Below, piece after piece: positions 17,482 through 26,611 of a stretch of 64,000 nucleotides of DNA; positions within the stretch are counted from its first letter, which is position 1; every line of letters begins with the position of its first letter. The notes below the pieces were generated by a model. That model searched no databases. It was not told where the DNA came from and worked only from the letters and a program-made list of their open reading frames with translations. This DNA comes from Mycobacteroides abscessus ATCC 19977 (GTDB lineage: Bacteria > Actinomycetota > Actinomycetes > Mycobacteriales > Mycobacteriaceae), in assembly GCF_000069185.1 (NCBI RefSeq), contig NC_010397.1, forward strand, positions 3,472,001 through 3,536,000, in the 5' to 3' direction. The translations under genes were made by a program, and so were the position numbers.

Positions 17482-18195
17482 TTATATGAGCTGATACCGA
17501 ATCCACTGCTTGGCCACACGCCATGCGGACGAGGACGGGTCGATCAGATCGAAATGATCCAGATTGGCGAACTCGAAGTAGTCGACAGGGGTACCTGATG
17601 CTCTAGCGGCGGACACGTAATGCTGGGAGTGCTCGACCGGGACATTGACATCACGCAAGCCATGTATGAGGACATGCTGCCGCCGGTGCCCGAGATTGCC
17701 GATCGGCGATGCCGTCCGAACCTCACGTGGTGAAGACCCCGCGACTCCAAGGAATTCTGCCGCGGCCCCACCGCCGAGGTTCTCCCGCAATGCTCTGTCG
17801 ACGTCACTGACCGGGGCTAAGGCGACAGCGAAGTCGGCCAATCCCGCCGCGAGGGCCAGAAGTGACAGATGGCCACCGGCGGAGTGTCCAACCGCAAGTG
17901 AGCGAACAAGGTCTGGCTCGGCCTGCCGGACAGCTGCTATCGCCGCCTTCACATCTTCGAACGTTTCGGGCCATCCGCCTCCACCACCGACCCTGCGGTA
18001 CTCGATGTTCGCAACCAGAAAGCCGTCGGTGCACAGGTCACGGGCTATTGGTGCGGTGAGTTCAGCACTCAGGGCTTCACGCCAGAAGCCACCATGGATG
18101 ACATGGACAAGGGCCGCCGCCGGCTCATCCGGCTCGAGAATGTCGACGTATTGGCTCGGGTGATCCCCATAGGTCAGTCGTCTGTGCTGTGGCAT
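17482..18195 (-). CDS. Alpha/beta hydrolase (kynurenine formamidase/BD-FAE-like)
   Basis: A 237-aa alpha/beta hydrolase. Oxyanion motif HGGFW (about 34-38), nucleophile in GHSAGG, and a C-terminal His in NLDHFDLID with an Asp in LIHGLRDVNVP complete the triad. Size and HGGFW match bacterial kynurenine-formamidase-type and carboxylesterase proteins. GGAGG eight bases upstream chooses the ATG at 18195. A perfect 14-bp palindrome lies 26 bases before the start, implying specific regulation. Confidence 0.83.
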   Translation of the reverse strand: MPQHRRLTYGDHPSQYVDILEPDEPAAALVHVIHGGFWREALSAELTAPIARDLCTDGFLVANIEYRRVGGGGGWPETFEDVKAAIAAVRQAEPDLVRSLAVGHSAGGHLSLLALAAGLADFAVALAPVSDVDRALRENLGGGAAAEFLGVAGSSPREVRTASPIGNLGHRRQHVLIHGLRDVNVPVEHSQHYVSAARASGTPVDYFEFANLDHFDLIDPSSSAWRVAKQWIRYQLI

Positions 18196-18220
18196 GGCTT
18201 CGCCCTCCTGAATCAGGTTC

Positions 18221-18234
18221 ATGCGTATACGCAT
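18221..18234. promoter_or_regulatory. Perfect 14-bp palindrome ATGCGTATACGCAT
   Basis: A gapless palindrome at 18221-18234 just upstream of the hydrolase start at 18195. Length and symmetry fit a dimeric repressor site, for example GntR or MarR type. It extends with near-symmetric TA/GA outside. Confidence 0.5.
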
Positions 18235-18380
18235 TAGCCAGAGTATCGGGACCGCCAAGAAGTCAACGGCTCCAAGGAAACTCTGTACTCGACACGGTCG
18301 CGTGGGGCCGCCAAGACTACGGCCCTCTCCACCCCTGGTGCGGTGGAATCGCTGATCGCCAGCTAGGCCGAGGGCGCTAA

Positions 18381-18406
18381 ATATTCATGCCAGATATTCA
18401 TGCCAA
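18381..18406. repeat. Tandem 13-bp repeat ATATTCATGCCAR
   Basis: ATATTCATGCCAG (18381-18393) is followed directly by ATATTCATGCCAA (18394-18406), differing only in the last base. It sits about 80 bases upstream of the acyltransferase gene. It may be a slippage product or two binding half-sites. Confidence 0.6.
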
Positions 18407-18487
18407 CTTGCGCCAACGCTCAGACTGTGAAAGGTCTGTAGTGATCTTGTTTAGGTGTGACGTCCGCGACAGGGGTTGGGAGGAGCG

Positions 18488-19528
18488 GTGCTGGGACGGG
18501 TATTTGATCCGCGTAACAACGCACTTAACGCATGGCGGCTCGTCCTGGCTACCTCGGTGATTCTCTGGCACACCTGGCCCCTGACCGGCCACGAGATTCC
18601 GCCGAGGCCTATCACTCAATTGCTTTCGCAGGTTGGGGTGGACGGATTCTTCGCCGTATCGGGGTTCCTGATCACTTCGAGTTGGATGCGAAACCCGCAG
18701 CCGCGCAGTTACTTCACATCAAGGGCCTTGAGGATCCTCCCGGGATTGTGGGTATGTGTATTCATCACCGCGTTCGTCATCGCTCCACTCGGCGTATTGA
18801 TTCAACGCGGCTCCGTCAGCGAACTGATGAAGTCCGGGGCGCCCGCCGCGTACGTGTTGAACAACGGGCTGATGAATGTGCTGTTCTATCCCGGCATCGC
18901 CGGCACCCCGAAAAACATTCCATGGCCCGGAGTATGGAACGGCTCGTTGTGGACGCTGGCGTTCGAGACGGGCTGCTACATCGTCGTCGCGCTGCTCGGG
19001 ATTTCGAGTCTACTAAAGCACCGGTGGACCATCCCCACCGCATTTGTGTTAACCCTCACCGCTACAGCAGTTTTCGGCTTCCCGGCTTTCGCAATGTCCA
19101 CCATTCCCCAGATGATTGCCCGATTCGCAGTCATGTTCGCGGCCGGGGCGTTGATCTATCAATACCAGGACAAGATCCCCGCCAAATGGTCGCTGGTCGC
19201 CCTGTCGCTGGGACTGCTATTGCTATCCGGGCTACTGCCCAACTACCGCGTTCTGGGAGCAATCCCCTTGGCATATCTGGTGATTGCCTCCGGCGCGCTA
19301 TTGAAACGCCTGAACCTGCGCAATGACCTGTCCTACGGGGTGTACATCTACGCCTTTCCCATCCAACAGCTACTCGTCATCATGGGACTCGCAACATTGC
19401 GGGTGTTCCCGTTCTTCATCGTGGCGACCCTGGTGACACTGCCCCTGGCAGCAATGAGCTGGTTCGTTGTCGAGAAACGCGCGTTGGCACTCAAGAAACG
19501 GCTGCGCGTCAAAGCGGGTGCGGGGTGA
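18488..19528 (+). CDS. Acyltransferase-3 family membrane protein
   Basis: A 346-aa integral membrane O-acyltransferase with about ten helices. The first segment has AWRLVLATSVILWHTWPLTG, with the conserved Arg and the presumed catalytic His; GFFAVSGFLITSSW and LRILPGLWVCV are further family motifs. GGGAGG at 18478-18483 picks the GTG at 18488. AT3 proteins transfer acetyl or other acyl groups to polysaccharides, peptidoglycan or glycolipids at the membrane; in mycobacteria glycopeptidolipid acetylation is one example. The substrate here is unknown, and no glycosyltransferase is adjacent. Confidence 0.85.
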   Translation: MLGRVFDPRNNALNAWRLVLATSVILWHTWPLTGHEIPPRPITQLLSQVGVDGFFAVSGFLITSSWMRNPQPRSYFTSRALRILPGLWVCVFITAFVIAPLGVLIQRGSVSELMKSGAPAAYVLNNGLMNVLFYPGIAGTPKNIPWPGVWNGSLWTLAFETGCYIVVALLGISSLLKHRWTIPTAFVLTLTATAVFGFPAFAMSTIPQMIARFAVMFAAGALIYQYQDKIPAKWSLVALSLGLLLLSGLLPNYRVLGAIPLAYLVIASGALLKRLNLRNDLSYGVYIYAFPIQQLLVIMGLATLRVFPFFIVATLVTLPLAAMSWFVVEKRALALKKRLRVKAGAG

Positions 19529-19558
19529 CCATGCTGCTAGCCGTTGGACGGTCCTCGG

Positions 19559-19723
19559 ATGGCTGTCGTGTCGGCCTGGCGCCGCGTGCGGGCCGCACTC
19601 ACCGAATTGAACAAATGTGCCTGGCTCCCCGAACCGACAGCCGTAACCGGCAGACCGCTTCAGCGCGAGAAAACCGGCCGATCCAACGCGATCGCCCGCA
19701 CTTCGGCGGTCCACCGCCGCTGA
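19559..19723 (+). CDS. Candidate 54-aa protein
   Basis: A frame from ATG 19559 to TGA 19723 reads MAVVSAWRRVRAALTELNKC and ends IARTSAVHRR. About 74 percent of third codon positions are G or C, moderately supportive of coding. It is Arg-rich with no membrane helix, lies between the acyltransferase gene and the tRNA, and has only a weak ribosome site. It may be a small gene, a remnant or chance. The rest of the roughly 300-base stretch 19529-19836 holds the tRNA terminator and nothing else I can support. Confidence 0.3.
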   Translation: MAVVSAWRRVRAALTELNKCAWLPEPTAVTGRPLQREKTGRSNAIARTSAVHRR

Positions 19724-19805
19724 CCGACGCCACCTGCCACGACGGGCCACTTCTGCGTCGCACCGATTGATATCCCCTCAGCCATTCCTGGTCCTCAGAG
19801 ACAAA

Positions 19806-19832
19806 AAATCCCAGGTCGTCTGACCTGGGATT
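19806..19832 (-). terminator. Intrinsic terminator of tRNA-Ala
   Basis: A perfect 11-bp stem (AATCCCAGGTC / GACCTGGGATT) with a four-base loop, followed on the minus strand by a run of T (the AAAAAA before it on the plus strand). It lies directly after the 3' end of tRNA-Ala. Confidence 0.85.
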
Positions 19833-19836
19833 ATGG

Positions 19837-19909
19837 TGGAGCTAAGGGGACTCGAACCCCTGACCCCCACACTGCCAGTGTGGTGCGCTACCAGCTGCGC
19901 CATAGCCCC
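19837..19909 (-). tRNA. tRNA-Ala (anticodon GGC)
   Basis: A 73-nt minus-strand tRNA. The acceptor stem GGGGCTA pairs with TAGCTCC (with G-T), the D arm has GCGCAGCTGGTAGCGC, the anticodon loop CTGGCAG has anticodon GGC (reads GCC, alanine), and the T arm is GGGTTCGAGTCCC-like. CCA is not encoded. A perfect hairpin terminator follows. Confidence 0.95.
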
Positions 19910-19965
19910 ATTGTTTAGTTGCGTGCTCGGAAGAAGTTACACCACGGCGACGGGCTCTCAAAATC

Positions 19966-21240
19966 TCAGCGCTCAGGGCCGCCGACATCCTCTGCTACTT
20001 CCTGCATACTCCTTACCTGCGGTGACGCAAGTCTCCCCAGCGTCTCGGGTGCGAACACCCATGCCACGGCCGCTATCAGCGGCATCGCCCCACCCACCAC
20101 GAACGCCCACCCGTAGGACGTGTGCTCGGCGATCGCCCCGGCGACGACGGGTCCAACCACCAGCCCGATATCGGACGTCATCTGGAAAGTGGCCAGCGCC
20201 GTGCCTGCCCTGCCCCTGCTGCCCACCACATCGGCCACCGCGGCCTGCTGCGGGGACGCGTACAAACCTGCTCCGATCCCGCCTATCAGTGAGAGCACGA
20301 CAAGCACCGGCAGCGATGACACGAACCCCATCGCCACCACGGTGGACCCACACACCACCAGCCCGGCGACCACCAGTGGCTTGCGACCGATGTCATCGGA
20401 CCACGACCCGGCCAAAAAGGCCGTAGATACGTCGCCGGCGGCGAATGCGGCGAATACCAGCCCGGCCGCGCCAGGACGCTGATGCAGCGCCTCGACCACC
20501 AACAGCGGGAGCAGTGCGCCACGAATCCCGAAAATCGCCCATCCGGCACTGAAATTCGACATCAGTGCCGCCAGAAACGTCCGGTGACGCAGCGCCGAGG
20601 TCAACCTCACCGGAGTGCCGTGGTGCTCGTCGGCGACATCCAGCAGCGTGGAGCGCCGCAGTCCGAAATAGACCAGCATGACAACGATCACCAGCGCAGC
20701 CGCGTAGATGATAAAGGGCGCCGAAAGGCTCAGCCCCACAACAGCACTGCCCAGTGCAGGCCCGGCTACCATCCCCAGCAAGAAACTCGAACCGTACAAC
20801 CCCTGGGCTCGTCCCCGAATCTCCTCCGGCGCAATGCGCACCAGCAGCGCCGCCGCGGACACGGTGAACATGGTCGAACCGACCCCGCCGACCGAGCGAA
20901 ACACCAGCAGCTGCCAATAGCTATGCACGAAGGCGCAGATACCGGTAGATGCGGCGACGATCAGCAGTCCGCTCATGTAGACCCAGCGCTCCCCCAGCCG
21001 CTGCACCAGTGCGCCGGCCACGGGTGCGAACACCAGCCGGAAGGCCGCGAACGAACTCACCACCGCAGTCGCCGCGGTCACGCTCACCCCGAAGCTGCGG
21101 GCGTATTGGGGCAGCGCGGGCGCCACCACGCCGAACCCGAGCGCGATCACCAGGCTTGCGACGACCAGAACCCAGATCTCCCACGGCAGGCGTGGCTTTA
21201 CCGTCGCGTTGTCTGCGTTTCCTTCGCGACAGCTACTCAA
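19966..21240 (-). CDS. MFS transporter (drug-efflux type)
   Basis: A 424-aa major facilitator with 12 predicted helices. [16 protein letters not shown] fits the motif-A loop after helix 2, with a second copy [15 protein letters not shown] in the C-terminal half, as in DHA1-type exporters. The TTG start overlaps the TGA of phosphoglucomutase, so translation is coupled to it; no ATG or GTG is available nearer the first helix. Substrate unknown; multidrug-like efflux is possible. Confidence 0.82.
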   Translation of the reverse strand: MSSCREGNADNATVKPRLPWEIWVLVVASLVIALGFGVVAPALPQYARSFGVSVTAATAVVSSFAAFRLVFAPVAGALVQRLGERWVYMSGLLIVAASTGICAFVHSYWQLLVFRSVGGVGSTMFTVSAAALLVRIAPEEIRGRAQGLYGSSFLLGMVAGPALGSAVVGLSLSAPFIIYAAALVIVVMLVYFGLRRSTLLDVADEHHGTPVRLTSALRHRTFLAALMSNFSAGWAIFGIRGALLPLLVVEALHQRPGAAGLVFAAFAAGDVSTAFLAGSWSDDIGRKPLVVAGLVVCGSTVVAMGFVSSLPVLVVLSLIGGIGAGLYASPQQAAVADVVGSRGRAGTALATFQMTSDIGLVVGPVVAGAIAEHTSYGWAFVVGGAMPLIAAVAWVFAPETLGRLASPQVRSMQEVAEDVGGPER

Positions 21241-22868
21241 CCGATGACCGCCGAGACAACCTCCCTCGCGGCATCTTGTACCTGGTTCAAGTGCTCGGCG
21301 CCCAGAAATGATTCTGCATAGATCTTGTATACATCCTCGGTGCCCGACGGCCGGGCCGCGAACCAGGCATTTTCGGTGACAACCTTCAGTCCGCCGATGG
21401 GTGCCCCGTTACCGGGCGCATTCGTCAGCTTGGCGACGATGGGTTCACCGGCCAACTCGGTGACGCTCACCTGCTCGGGTGCAAGCTTGCTCAGCACGGC
21501 CTTCTGCTCACGGCTCGCCGGTGCGTCGACGCGGGCATACGTTGGGGCGCCATACTTCTCGGTCAGCTGCACGTACCGCTGCGAGGGTGTCACTCCGGTC
21601 ACCGCCAGGATCTCCGAGGCCAGCAGGGCGGCGATGATGCCGTCCTTGTCGGTGGTCCACACCGAGCCGTCACGGCGCAAGAAGGACGCCCCGGCGCTTT
21701 CCTCGCCACCGAAACCGATTGTCCCGTCGATCAACCCGTTCACGAACCATTTGAACCCGACCGGTACCTCGATCAGCGTCCGGCCCAGGCCCGCCACCAC
21801 CCGATCGATGATCGAGGAACTGACCAACGTCTTACCGACCGCGGTCTGGGCAGCCCAGCCGCCGCGATGACTGAATAGGTAATCGATGGCTACGGCAAGG
21901 TAGTGATTGGGATTCATGAGCCCGGCATCGGGAGTCACGATGCCGTGCCGATCCGAGTCCGCATCGTTGCCCGTCGCGATCTGGTACTTATCCCGCGAGG
22001 CAACCAGCGAGGCCATCGCATCGGGCGAGGAGCAGTCCATCCGGATCTTGCCGTCGTGGTCCAGGGTCATGAACCGCCAGGTGGCGTCCACCAATGGGTT
22101 CACCACGGTCAGCTCCAGTGACCAGCGATCCGCGATCGCGGCCCAATAGTCGACGCTGGCTCCGCCCAGCGGATCGGCGCCGATCCGGATTCCGGCGCCC
22201 TTGATCGCGTCGAGATCGACCACGTTGATCAGATCGTCCACATATGCCTGCTGGAAGTCATAGCGCCGCACCGACTTCAGTGCCTGAGCCAGCGGTACCC
22301 GCTTCACCGAGCGCCAGCCGTCGCGCAGGATCTCGTTGGCACGTGCCGCAATTGCGCCCGTGGCATCGGTGTCGGCGGGGCCGCCGTGCGGCGGGTTGTA
22401 TTTGAATCCGCCGTCGCGGGGCGGATTGTGCGACGGGGTGACGACGATCCCGTCCGCGCGGCCGGCCGGATTGCCGCGGTTGTGCCGCAGGATGGCGTGG
22501 CTCACCGCAGGGGTCGGCGTGTACCGATCGCGCGAATCAATGGCCACCACAACATTGTTGGCGACCAACACCTCTAGTGCGCTGGTCCATGCCGGCTCGG
22601 AGAGAGCATGGGTGTCGCGGCCGATGAACAACGGCCCACTAATACCTTGTGCATTCCGGTATTCGACGATCGCGGCGGTGGTGGCCACGATATGCGCCTC
22701 GTTGAAGGCAGCGTCGAGACTCGATCCACGATGTCCCGACGTCCCGAACGCGACCTGCTGGGCCACGTTCGCCGGGTCGGGCTCGATCGCGTAGTACGCG
22801 GTCACCACATGGGCGATGTCGATGAGGTCTTCCGGCTGGGCCGGCTGTCCGGCGCGCGCGTTGCTCAC
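21237..22868 (-). CDS. pgm: Phosphoglucomutase (alpha-D-glucose phosphate-specific)
   Basis: A 543-aa phosphohexomutase that interconverts glucose 1-phosphate and glucose 6-phosphate, feeding glycogen, trehalose and cell-wall precursors. Motifs: AFGTSGHRG near residue 45, the phosphoserine loop [20 protein letters not shown], the metal loop [12 protein letters not shown], sugar-binding [12 protein letters not shown] and phosphate-binding [15 protein letters not shown]. The GTG at 22868 (VSNARAGQP) gives the family's usual length; open frame upstream has no family similarity. The downstream MFS gene overlaps its stop. Confidence 0.93.
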   Translation of the reverse strand: MSNARAGQPAQPEDLIDIAHVVTAYYAIEPDPANVAQQVAFGTSGHRGSSLDAAFNEAHIVATTAAIVEYRNAQGISGPLFIGRDTHALSEPAWTSALEVLVANNVVVAIDSRDRYTPTPAVSHAILRHNRGNPAGRADGIVVTPSHNPPRDGGFKYNPPHGGPADTDATGAIAARANEILRDGWRSVKRVPLAQALKSVRRYDFQQAYVDDLINVVDLDAIKGAGIRIGADPLGGASVDYWAAIADRWSLELTVVNPLVDATWRFMTLDHDGKIRMDCSSPDAMASLVASRDKYQIATGNDADSDRHGIVTPDAGLMNPNHYLAVAIDYLFSHRGGWAAQTAVGKTLVSSSIIDRVVAGLGRTLIEVPVGFKWFVNGLIDGTIGFGGEESAGASFLRRDGSVWTTDKDGIIAALLASEILAVTGVTPSQRYVQLTEKYGAPTYARVDAPASREQKAVLSKLAPEQVSVTELAGEPIVAKLTNAPGNGAPIGGLKVVTENAWFAARPSGTEDVYKIYAESFLGAEHLNQVQDAAREVVSAVIG

Positions 22869-22917
22869 GCACCTGATTCTGCCCGCATCAGGTGAACCGT
22901 GTCTTACCGAACGGTCG

Positions 22918-23241
22918 CTATTGGATCGGCTGAATGCCGACGGCGGTGCCGTACGCACACACCTCGACGCCGGTATTGGCGTACTCGGTGGTCTCGAAAC
23001 GGAACGCGACCACGGCATTGGCGCCACGGGCTTCGGCCTCGGCGGCCAGCCGGGCGAGTGCCTCACGACGGCTCTCGTGCAGCAACTGGGTAATGCCCTT
23101 GAGCTCGCCACCGGCGATGGACTTGAAGGAGGCCGCAAGATTGGAGCCGATGTGCCGCGACCGCACGGTGAGTCCGAAGACCTCGCCGAATACCGCGGCG
23201 ATCTTGTAGCCGGGGATGTCGTTGCTCGTCACGATGATCAT
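22918..23241 (-). CDS. YbjQ/UPF0145-family protein
   Basis: A 107-aa protein with the YbjQ pattern: [54 protein letters not shown] and [11 protein letters not shown]. Members form pentameric, heavy-metal-binding-like folds of unknown function. The ATG at 23241 is chosen; a TTG nine bases earlier is possible. It is upstream of pgm on the same strand, 50 bases apart. Confidence 0.85.
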   Translation of the reverse strand: MIIVTSNDIPGYKIAAVFGEVFGLTVRSRHIGSNLAASFKSIAGGELKGITQLLHESRREALARLAAEAEARGANAVVAFRFETTEYANTGVEVCAYGTAVGIQPIQ

Positions 23242-23268
23242 GAAGCCCAACGTACCGCCGCGTGTGGG

Positions 23269-24774
23269 CTAGACGATGGAGGTGACGTCCTGCCATAGCG
23301 GGCGGCGGTCCGCGTCGGGATCAGCCTCCAACCGAGACGGGTTGTCGATGATCAGCACCTGACGATCGGGCACCGTGTGGGCGGGCCAACCGTCACCGGG
23401 CACTCCGGTGTGCGCGAAAGCCAGCCAGCGCCTTTGCATCTCGTCACTCACGGAACGTGCCACGGCACGGTCTGCGCGCCCGGCGAGGAACGGCCCGGCA
23501 ACTGTGCGGTACGTGCCGAATACCGCGAGCAGTTCGATGGCGTGGGTGGGGCCCAGCCCATAACGGCGCAGTGCCCGTGTCGTGTAGTCATACCGGTAGA
23601 AGTACGTCGGCGCGTACCGGCCGTGCGCCTCGGCCACCCGCCACGCTGCCGAACCAAATGCCAGGTCACCGGCCAGCTGCAGCAGCGCCTGCTGCGACGG
23701 ATATCCGTCGTAGCCCTCGATGATGCGCCGTACGAAGTCGGGCCCGCCCTTGGACAAGGAATGCTCGAGTGCCTCCGGGGTAATCGGCAGGATCTTGAGC
23801 ACCTTGGTGAACAGGGTGGCCTCTTCGGCGTTGTATCCGATGATGAGTGGAACACGATGTGACTCACCACGTTCCATAGCCTCGATCGGGTCCTGTGGCA
23901 ACACATCTCCGTCGATACTCGGCCCGATCCGCAGCGATAGCCCCGGTACATGCTTGGCCGACCCGATAAGCCGGAACAGCGCCTTCACCAGATCCTTCGG
24001 CTTGGCCGCCAGCACGGTTGCCGCGGCGTTCGAGTCGCTGGCACCGAGGTACTTCGCGAACTGACGCGCATTCACCGCCGCGTCCTCGGCGCTGACCACC
24101 AGCCCACTGGCAGTGCTCTGGCAGATCGCCCGGTGGAACAAGCCCGCAGCCGACGGCACCGCGAGCAGTGTGTTCACCGCGTGCGATCCGGCACTCTCCC
24201 CGAAAATCGTCACGTTGTTGGGATCGCCGCCAAAGGCCCCGATGTTGTCGTGCACCCATTGCAGCGCGAGCACCAAATCGCGCAGGTACAGGTTGCTGTC
24301 AATGGTGTGCTTGTCATCGGACAACGAGGAAAGGTCAACGCAGCCAAGCCCACCCAGCCGATAGTTGACCGAGACGTACACGCATCCCCGCCGCGCCAGG
24401 CTCGCCCCGTCATAGAGCGGGGTGGCCGAGCTGCCCAGGAAGTAGCCACCGCCGTGGATGAAAAACATGACCGGCAAGGGTCCACTGACCGGCCCCTCGG
24501 GGGCAACGACATTGAGAGTAAGGCAGTCCTCGCTGAGCTTCTGCGGCTTGCCGGGCAAGATGATTGCGTAGCGATGCTGCTGAATGGACGCCGCTCCCCA
24601 CGCACGACACGTGCGCACCCCCGTCCACGGCAGGGCCGGCCGGGGCGCACGCAGGCGCAACGGACCCACCGGCGGCTCGGCGTAGGGAATCCCACGGAAG
24701 CGGTGCACGCCGCCGCGGGTGAATCCTTCGACAGTGCCGTTGACGGTGTTGATGCGGATGGGCTTCTTTGCCAT
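23269..24774 (-). CDS. Type B carboxylesterase (paralogue 1)
   Basis: A 501-aa carboxylesterase/lipase of the cholinesterase-like family. Motifs: RGIPYAEPPVG, SEDCLTLNV, oxyanion HGGGYFLG, nucleophile in FGESAGS (about 190), acidic residue in GYNAEEATLF and His in GPTHAIELLAVF. It hydrolyses carboxylic esters; no signal peptide is seen, so it is probably cytosolic. AGGAT precedes the ATG at 24774. A close paralogue lies just upstream on the same strand (44-base gap), showing tandem duplication. Confidence 0.9.
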   Translation of the reverse strand: MAKKPIRINTVNGTVEGFTRGGVHRFRGIPYAEPPVGPLRLRAPRPALPWTGVRTCRAWGAASIQQHRYAIILPGKPQKLSEDCLTLNVVAPEGPVSGPLPVMFFIHGGGYFLGSSATPLYDGASLARRGCVYVSVNYRLGGLGCVDLSSLSDDKHTIDSNLYLRDLVLALQWVHDNIGAFGGDPNNVTIFGESAGSHAVNTLLAVPSAAGLFHRAICQSTASGLVVSAEDAAVNARQFAKYLGASDSNAAATVLAAKPKDLVKALFRLIGSAKHVPGLSLRIGPSIDGDVLPQDPIEAMERGESHRVPLIIGYNAEEATLFTKVLKILPITPEALEHSLSKGGPDFVRRIIEGYDGYPSQQALLQLAGDLAFGSAAWRVAEAHGRYAPTYFYRYDYTTRALRRYGLGPTHAIELLAVFGTYRTVAGPFLAGRADRAVARSVSDEMQRRWLAFAHTGVPGDGWPAHTVPDRQVLIIDNPSRLEADPDADRRPLWQDVTSIV

Positions 24775-24818
24775 CGGCATATCCTAGGCAACCAACCAGT
24801 TGGGCCACAATGGCGGAT

Positions 24819-26339
24819 TTAGAGAGTGAGACTGAAGCCTTCCCACGCCGCACGCCGAGCGGCTTCCGGGTCTAGTTCCACCCGGGTGGCGTGATCGAAC
24901 ACCATCACCGCACGATCCGGCGGCCCGTAGGTGGGCCATCCGTCACCGGGAACGCCACTGCGCGCGAAGGCAAGCCAACGGCGTTGCACGTCATTACTTA
25001 CTCGCACGGCATCACGACGGCCCAAGGCTCCCGCCATCACAGTGCCCATGGCGCCGCGGTAACTATCGAACACCGCGAGCAATTCCGTGGCGTGCGTGGC
25101 ACCCATGCCGGCAATACGCAACGCCCCGGGCGCGTAGTCGTAGCGGTAGAAGTACACCGGCGCATATCGATGGTGCGCCTCCGCCATTTGCCAGGCCGCG
25201 GTGGAGAAGTTCATGTCGCCGGCCAGCTTCACGCGGGCCGAACGCTCCGGGTACCCGGGATATGCCGCCACGATGCGGTCACGGTGCCCCGGCCCACCTC
25301 GCGCCAGCATTCCCTCCAGCGCCGACTCGGACAGCGGCATCATCTTCAAAACCCTGGTGAACAACTTGGCCTCATCGGCGTTGTGCCCGACGATCAGCGG
25401 AACCCGATGTGCCTCACCATGTTCCATAGCCTCGATGGGATGGCGCGGCAAGTAATGGCCGTCGATGCACGGACCGATCGCGAACGAGCCGCCCGGCATG
25501 TTGGTCACAATATCGGCGATCAGCATGTTGAGCGCCGCGCCAAGTTCGGCGGGGCTCGACCTGAGCACCGTTTCCGCCGCCGATTGCGTTGTGGCACCGA
25601 GAATCTGCGCGAATTTCTGGGCGTACATGGCAGCAGAGTCGGCTGGCACCGCCATCCCACTGGCGGTGCTCTGGCAGATGGCACGGTGGAACAGCCCCGC
25701 GGCGGCAGGCGTGGCCATCAGCGTCTCCACGCAATGTGCCCCCGCGCTCTCCCCGAAAATCGTCACATTGCCCGGGTCGCCACCGAATGTCCCGATATTG
25801 TCGTGCACCCACTGCAAAGCCAGCACCACATCGCGCAGGAACAGGTTCCCGTCGATGGTGTGATCGCGGTCGGACAGTGACGACAGATCCAGTGCCCCCA
25901 ATGCCCCGACACGGTAATTCACCGACACATAGACACATCCGCGGCGAGCCAGAGCGGCGCCGTCATACAGGGGTGTGGCCGAGCTGCCCAGTAGATAACC
26001 GCCGCCGTAGATGAAGAACATGACCGGCAGCGGCTCATTGGACGGGCGATCGGGGGTCACCACGTTGACCGTCAGACAGTCTTCACTGGCCCGTTGGACG
26101 CGTCCCGGCCCCAGCACCCGATAGCGGCGCCGCTGGGGGGCGGCCGCGCCGAACTCCGTGCAGTCGCGCACCCCCTCCCATGGCAATGCGGGCTGCGGCG
26201 CACGCAGACGCAGCAATCCGATCGGCGGCCGCGCATAGGGAATAGACCGGAAGCGCCGCACCCCTCCCCGCACGAATCCCTCAACGATCCCGTTGGGGGT
26301 GGTTACCCGGACAGTGGGCGTCTTCGACCCTGAAGCCAT
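24819..26339 (-). CDS. Type B carboxylesterase (paralogue 2)
   Basis: A 506-aa carboxylesterase with the same order of motifs as its neighbour: RSIPYARPPIG, SEDCLTVNVV, YGGGYLLG (the oxyanion His is replaced by Tyr), FGESAGA nucleophile, GHNADEAKLF acidic residue (Asp/Glu shift) and GATHATELLAVF His. The two are alike over their full length, so they arose by duplication; the changed oxyanion and acid positions suggest different substrate range. The ATG at 26339 is chosen because homology starts just after it; the ribosome site is weak. Confidence 0.9.
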   Translation of the reverse strand: MASGSKTPTVRVTTPNGIVEGFVRGGVRRFRSIPYARPPIGLLRLRAPQPALPWEGVRDCTEFGAAAPQRRRYRVLGPGRVQRASEDCLTVNVVTPDRPSNEPLPVMFFIYGGGYLLGSSATPLYDGAALARRGCVYVSVNYRVGALGALDLSSLSDRDHTIDGNLFLRDVVLALQWVHDNIGTFGGDPGNVTIFGESAGAHCVETLMATPAAAGLFHRAICQSTASGMAVPADSAAMYAQKFAQILGATTQSAAETVLRSSPAELGAALNMLIADIVTNMPGGSFAIGPCIDGHYLPRHPIEAMEHGEAHRVPLIVGHNADEAKLFTRVLKMMPLSESALEGMLARGGPGHRDRIVAAYPGYPERSARVKLAGDMNFSTAAWQMAEAHHRYAPVYFYRYDYAPGALRIAGMGATHATELLAVFDSYRGAMGTVMAGALGRRDAVRVSNDVQRRWLAFARSGVPGDGWPTYGPPDRAVMVFDHATRVELDPEAARRAAWEGFSLTL

Positions 26340-26368
26340 GGGAGCCAAGATAGCTGTCTTCCACCGGA

Positions 26369-26591
26369 TGACGTCACTCGTGCGCGGAAAATAAGAGGCA
26401 ACCCGGGTAATTCGCCGCAGATGACCCGGCCAACACAAGATAACTGATCGCGACATCTAGAAATCGGCAGACCGCGCCACGGTCGGTTTCGGCCCGGTCA
26501 CGGGAACATACCTATCCATGCACCAGTAGCCACATTGGCCCCACCTGCCACTATCGTCACGGGAGTCAATTACTGACGTCGGTGTGACGTC
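26369..26591. promoter_or_regulatory. Three TGACGTC sites in a divergent promoter region
   Basis: TGACGTCA (26369-26376) lies 30 bases before the esterase start, and TGACGTC occurs twice in direct repeat at 26574-26580 and 26585-26591 (11 bases apart, one helical turn), 21-38 bases before the DUF4185 start. All three are in the 271-base gap between divergent genes. The octamer also occurs by chance in coding DNA nearby (for example near 7777), so this is a candidate only. Confidence 0.35.
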
Positions 26592-26611
26592 CTGCCCCGG
26601 GAAGGTCTGAC

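Noticed and set aside
19837..19909. tRNA-Ala as the attachment site of an integrated element
   Set aside because: No integrase, no direct repeat of the tRNA 3' end and no phage-like genes on either side in the window.
23950..25880. Long plus-strand open frames opposite the two carboxylesterase genes (about 290 and 329 codons)
   Set aside because: They are antisense shadows in GC-rich DNA; the minus strand encodes complete enzymes with all catalytic motifs.
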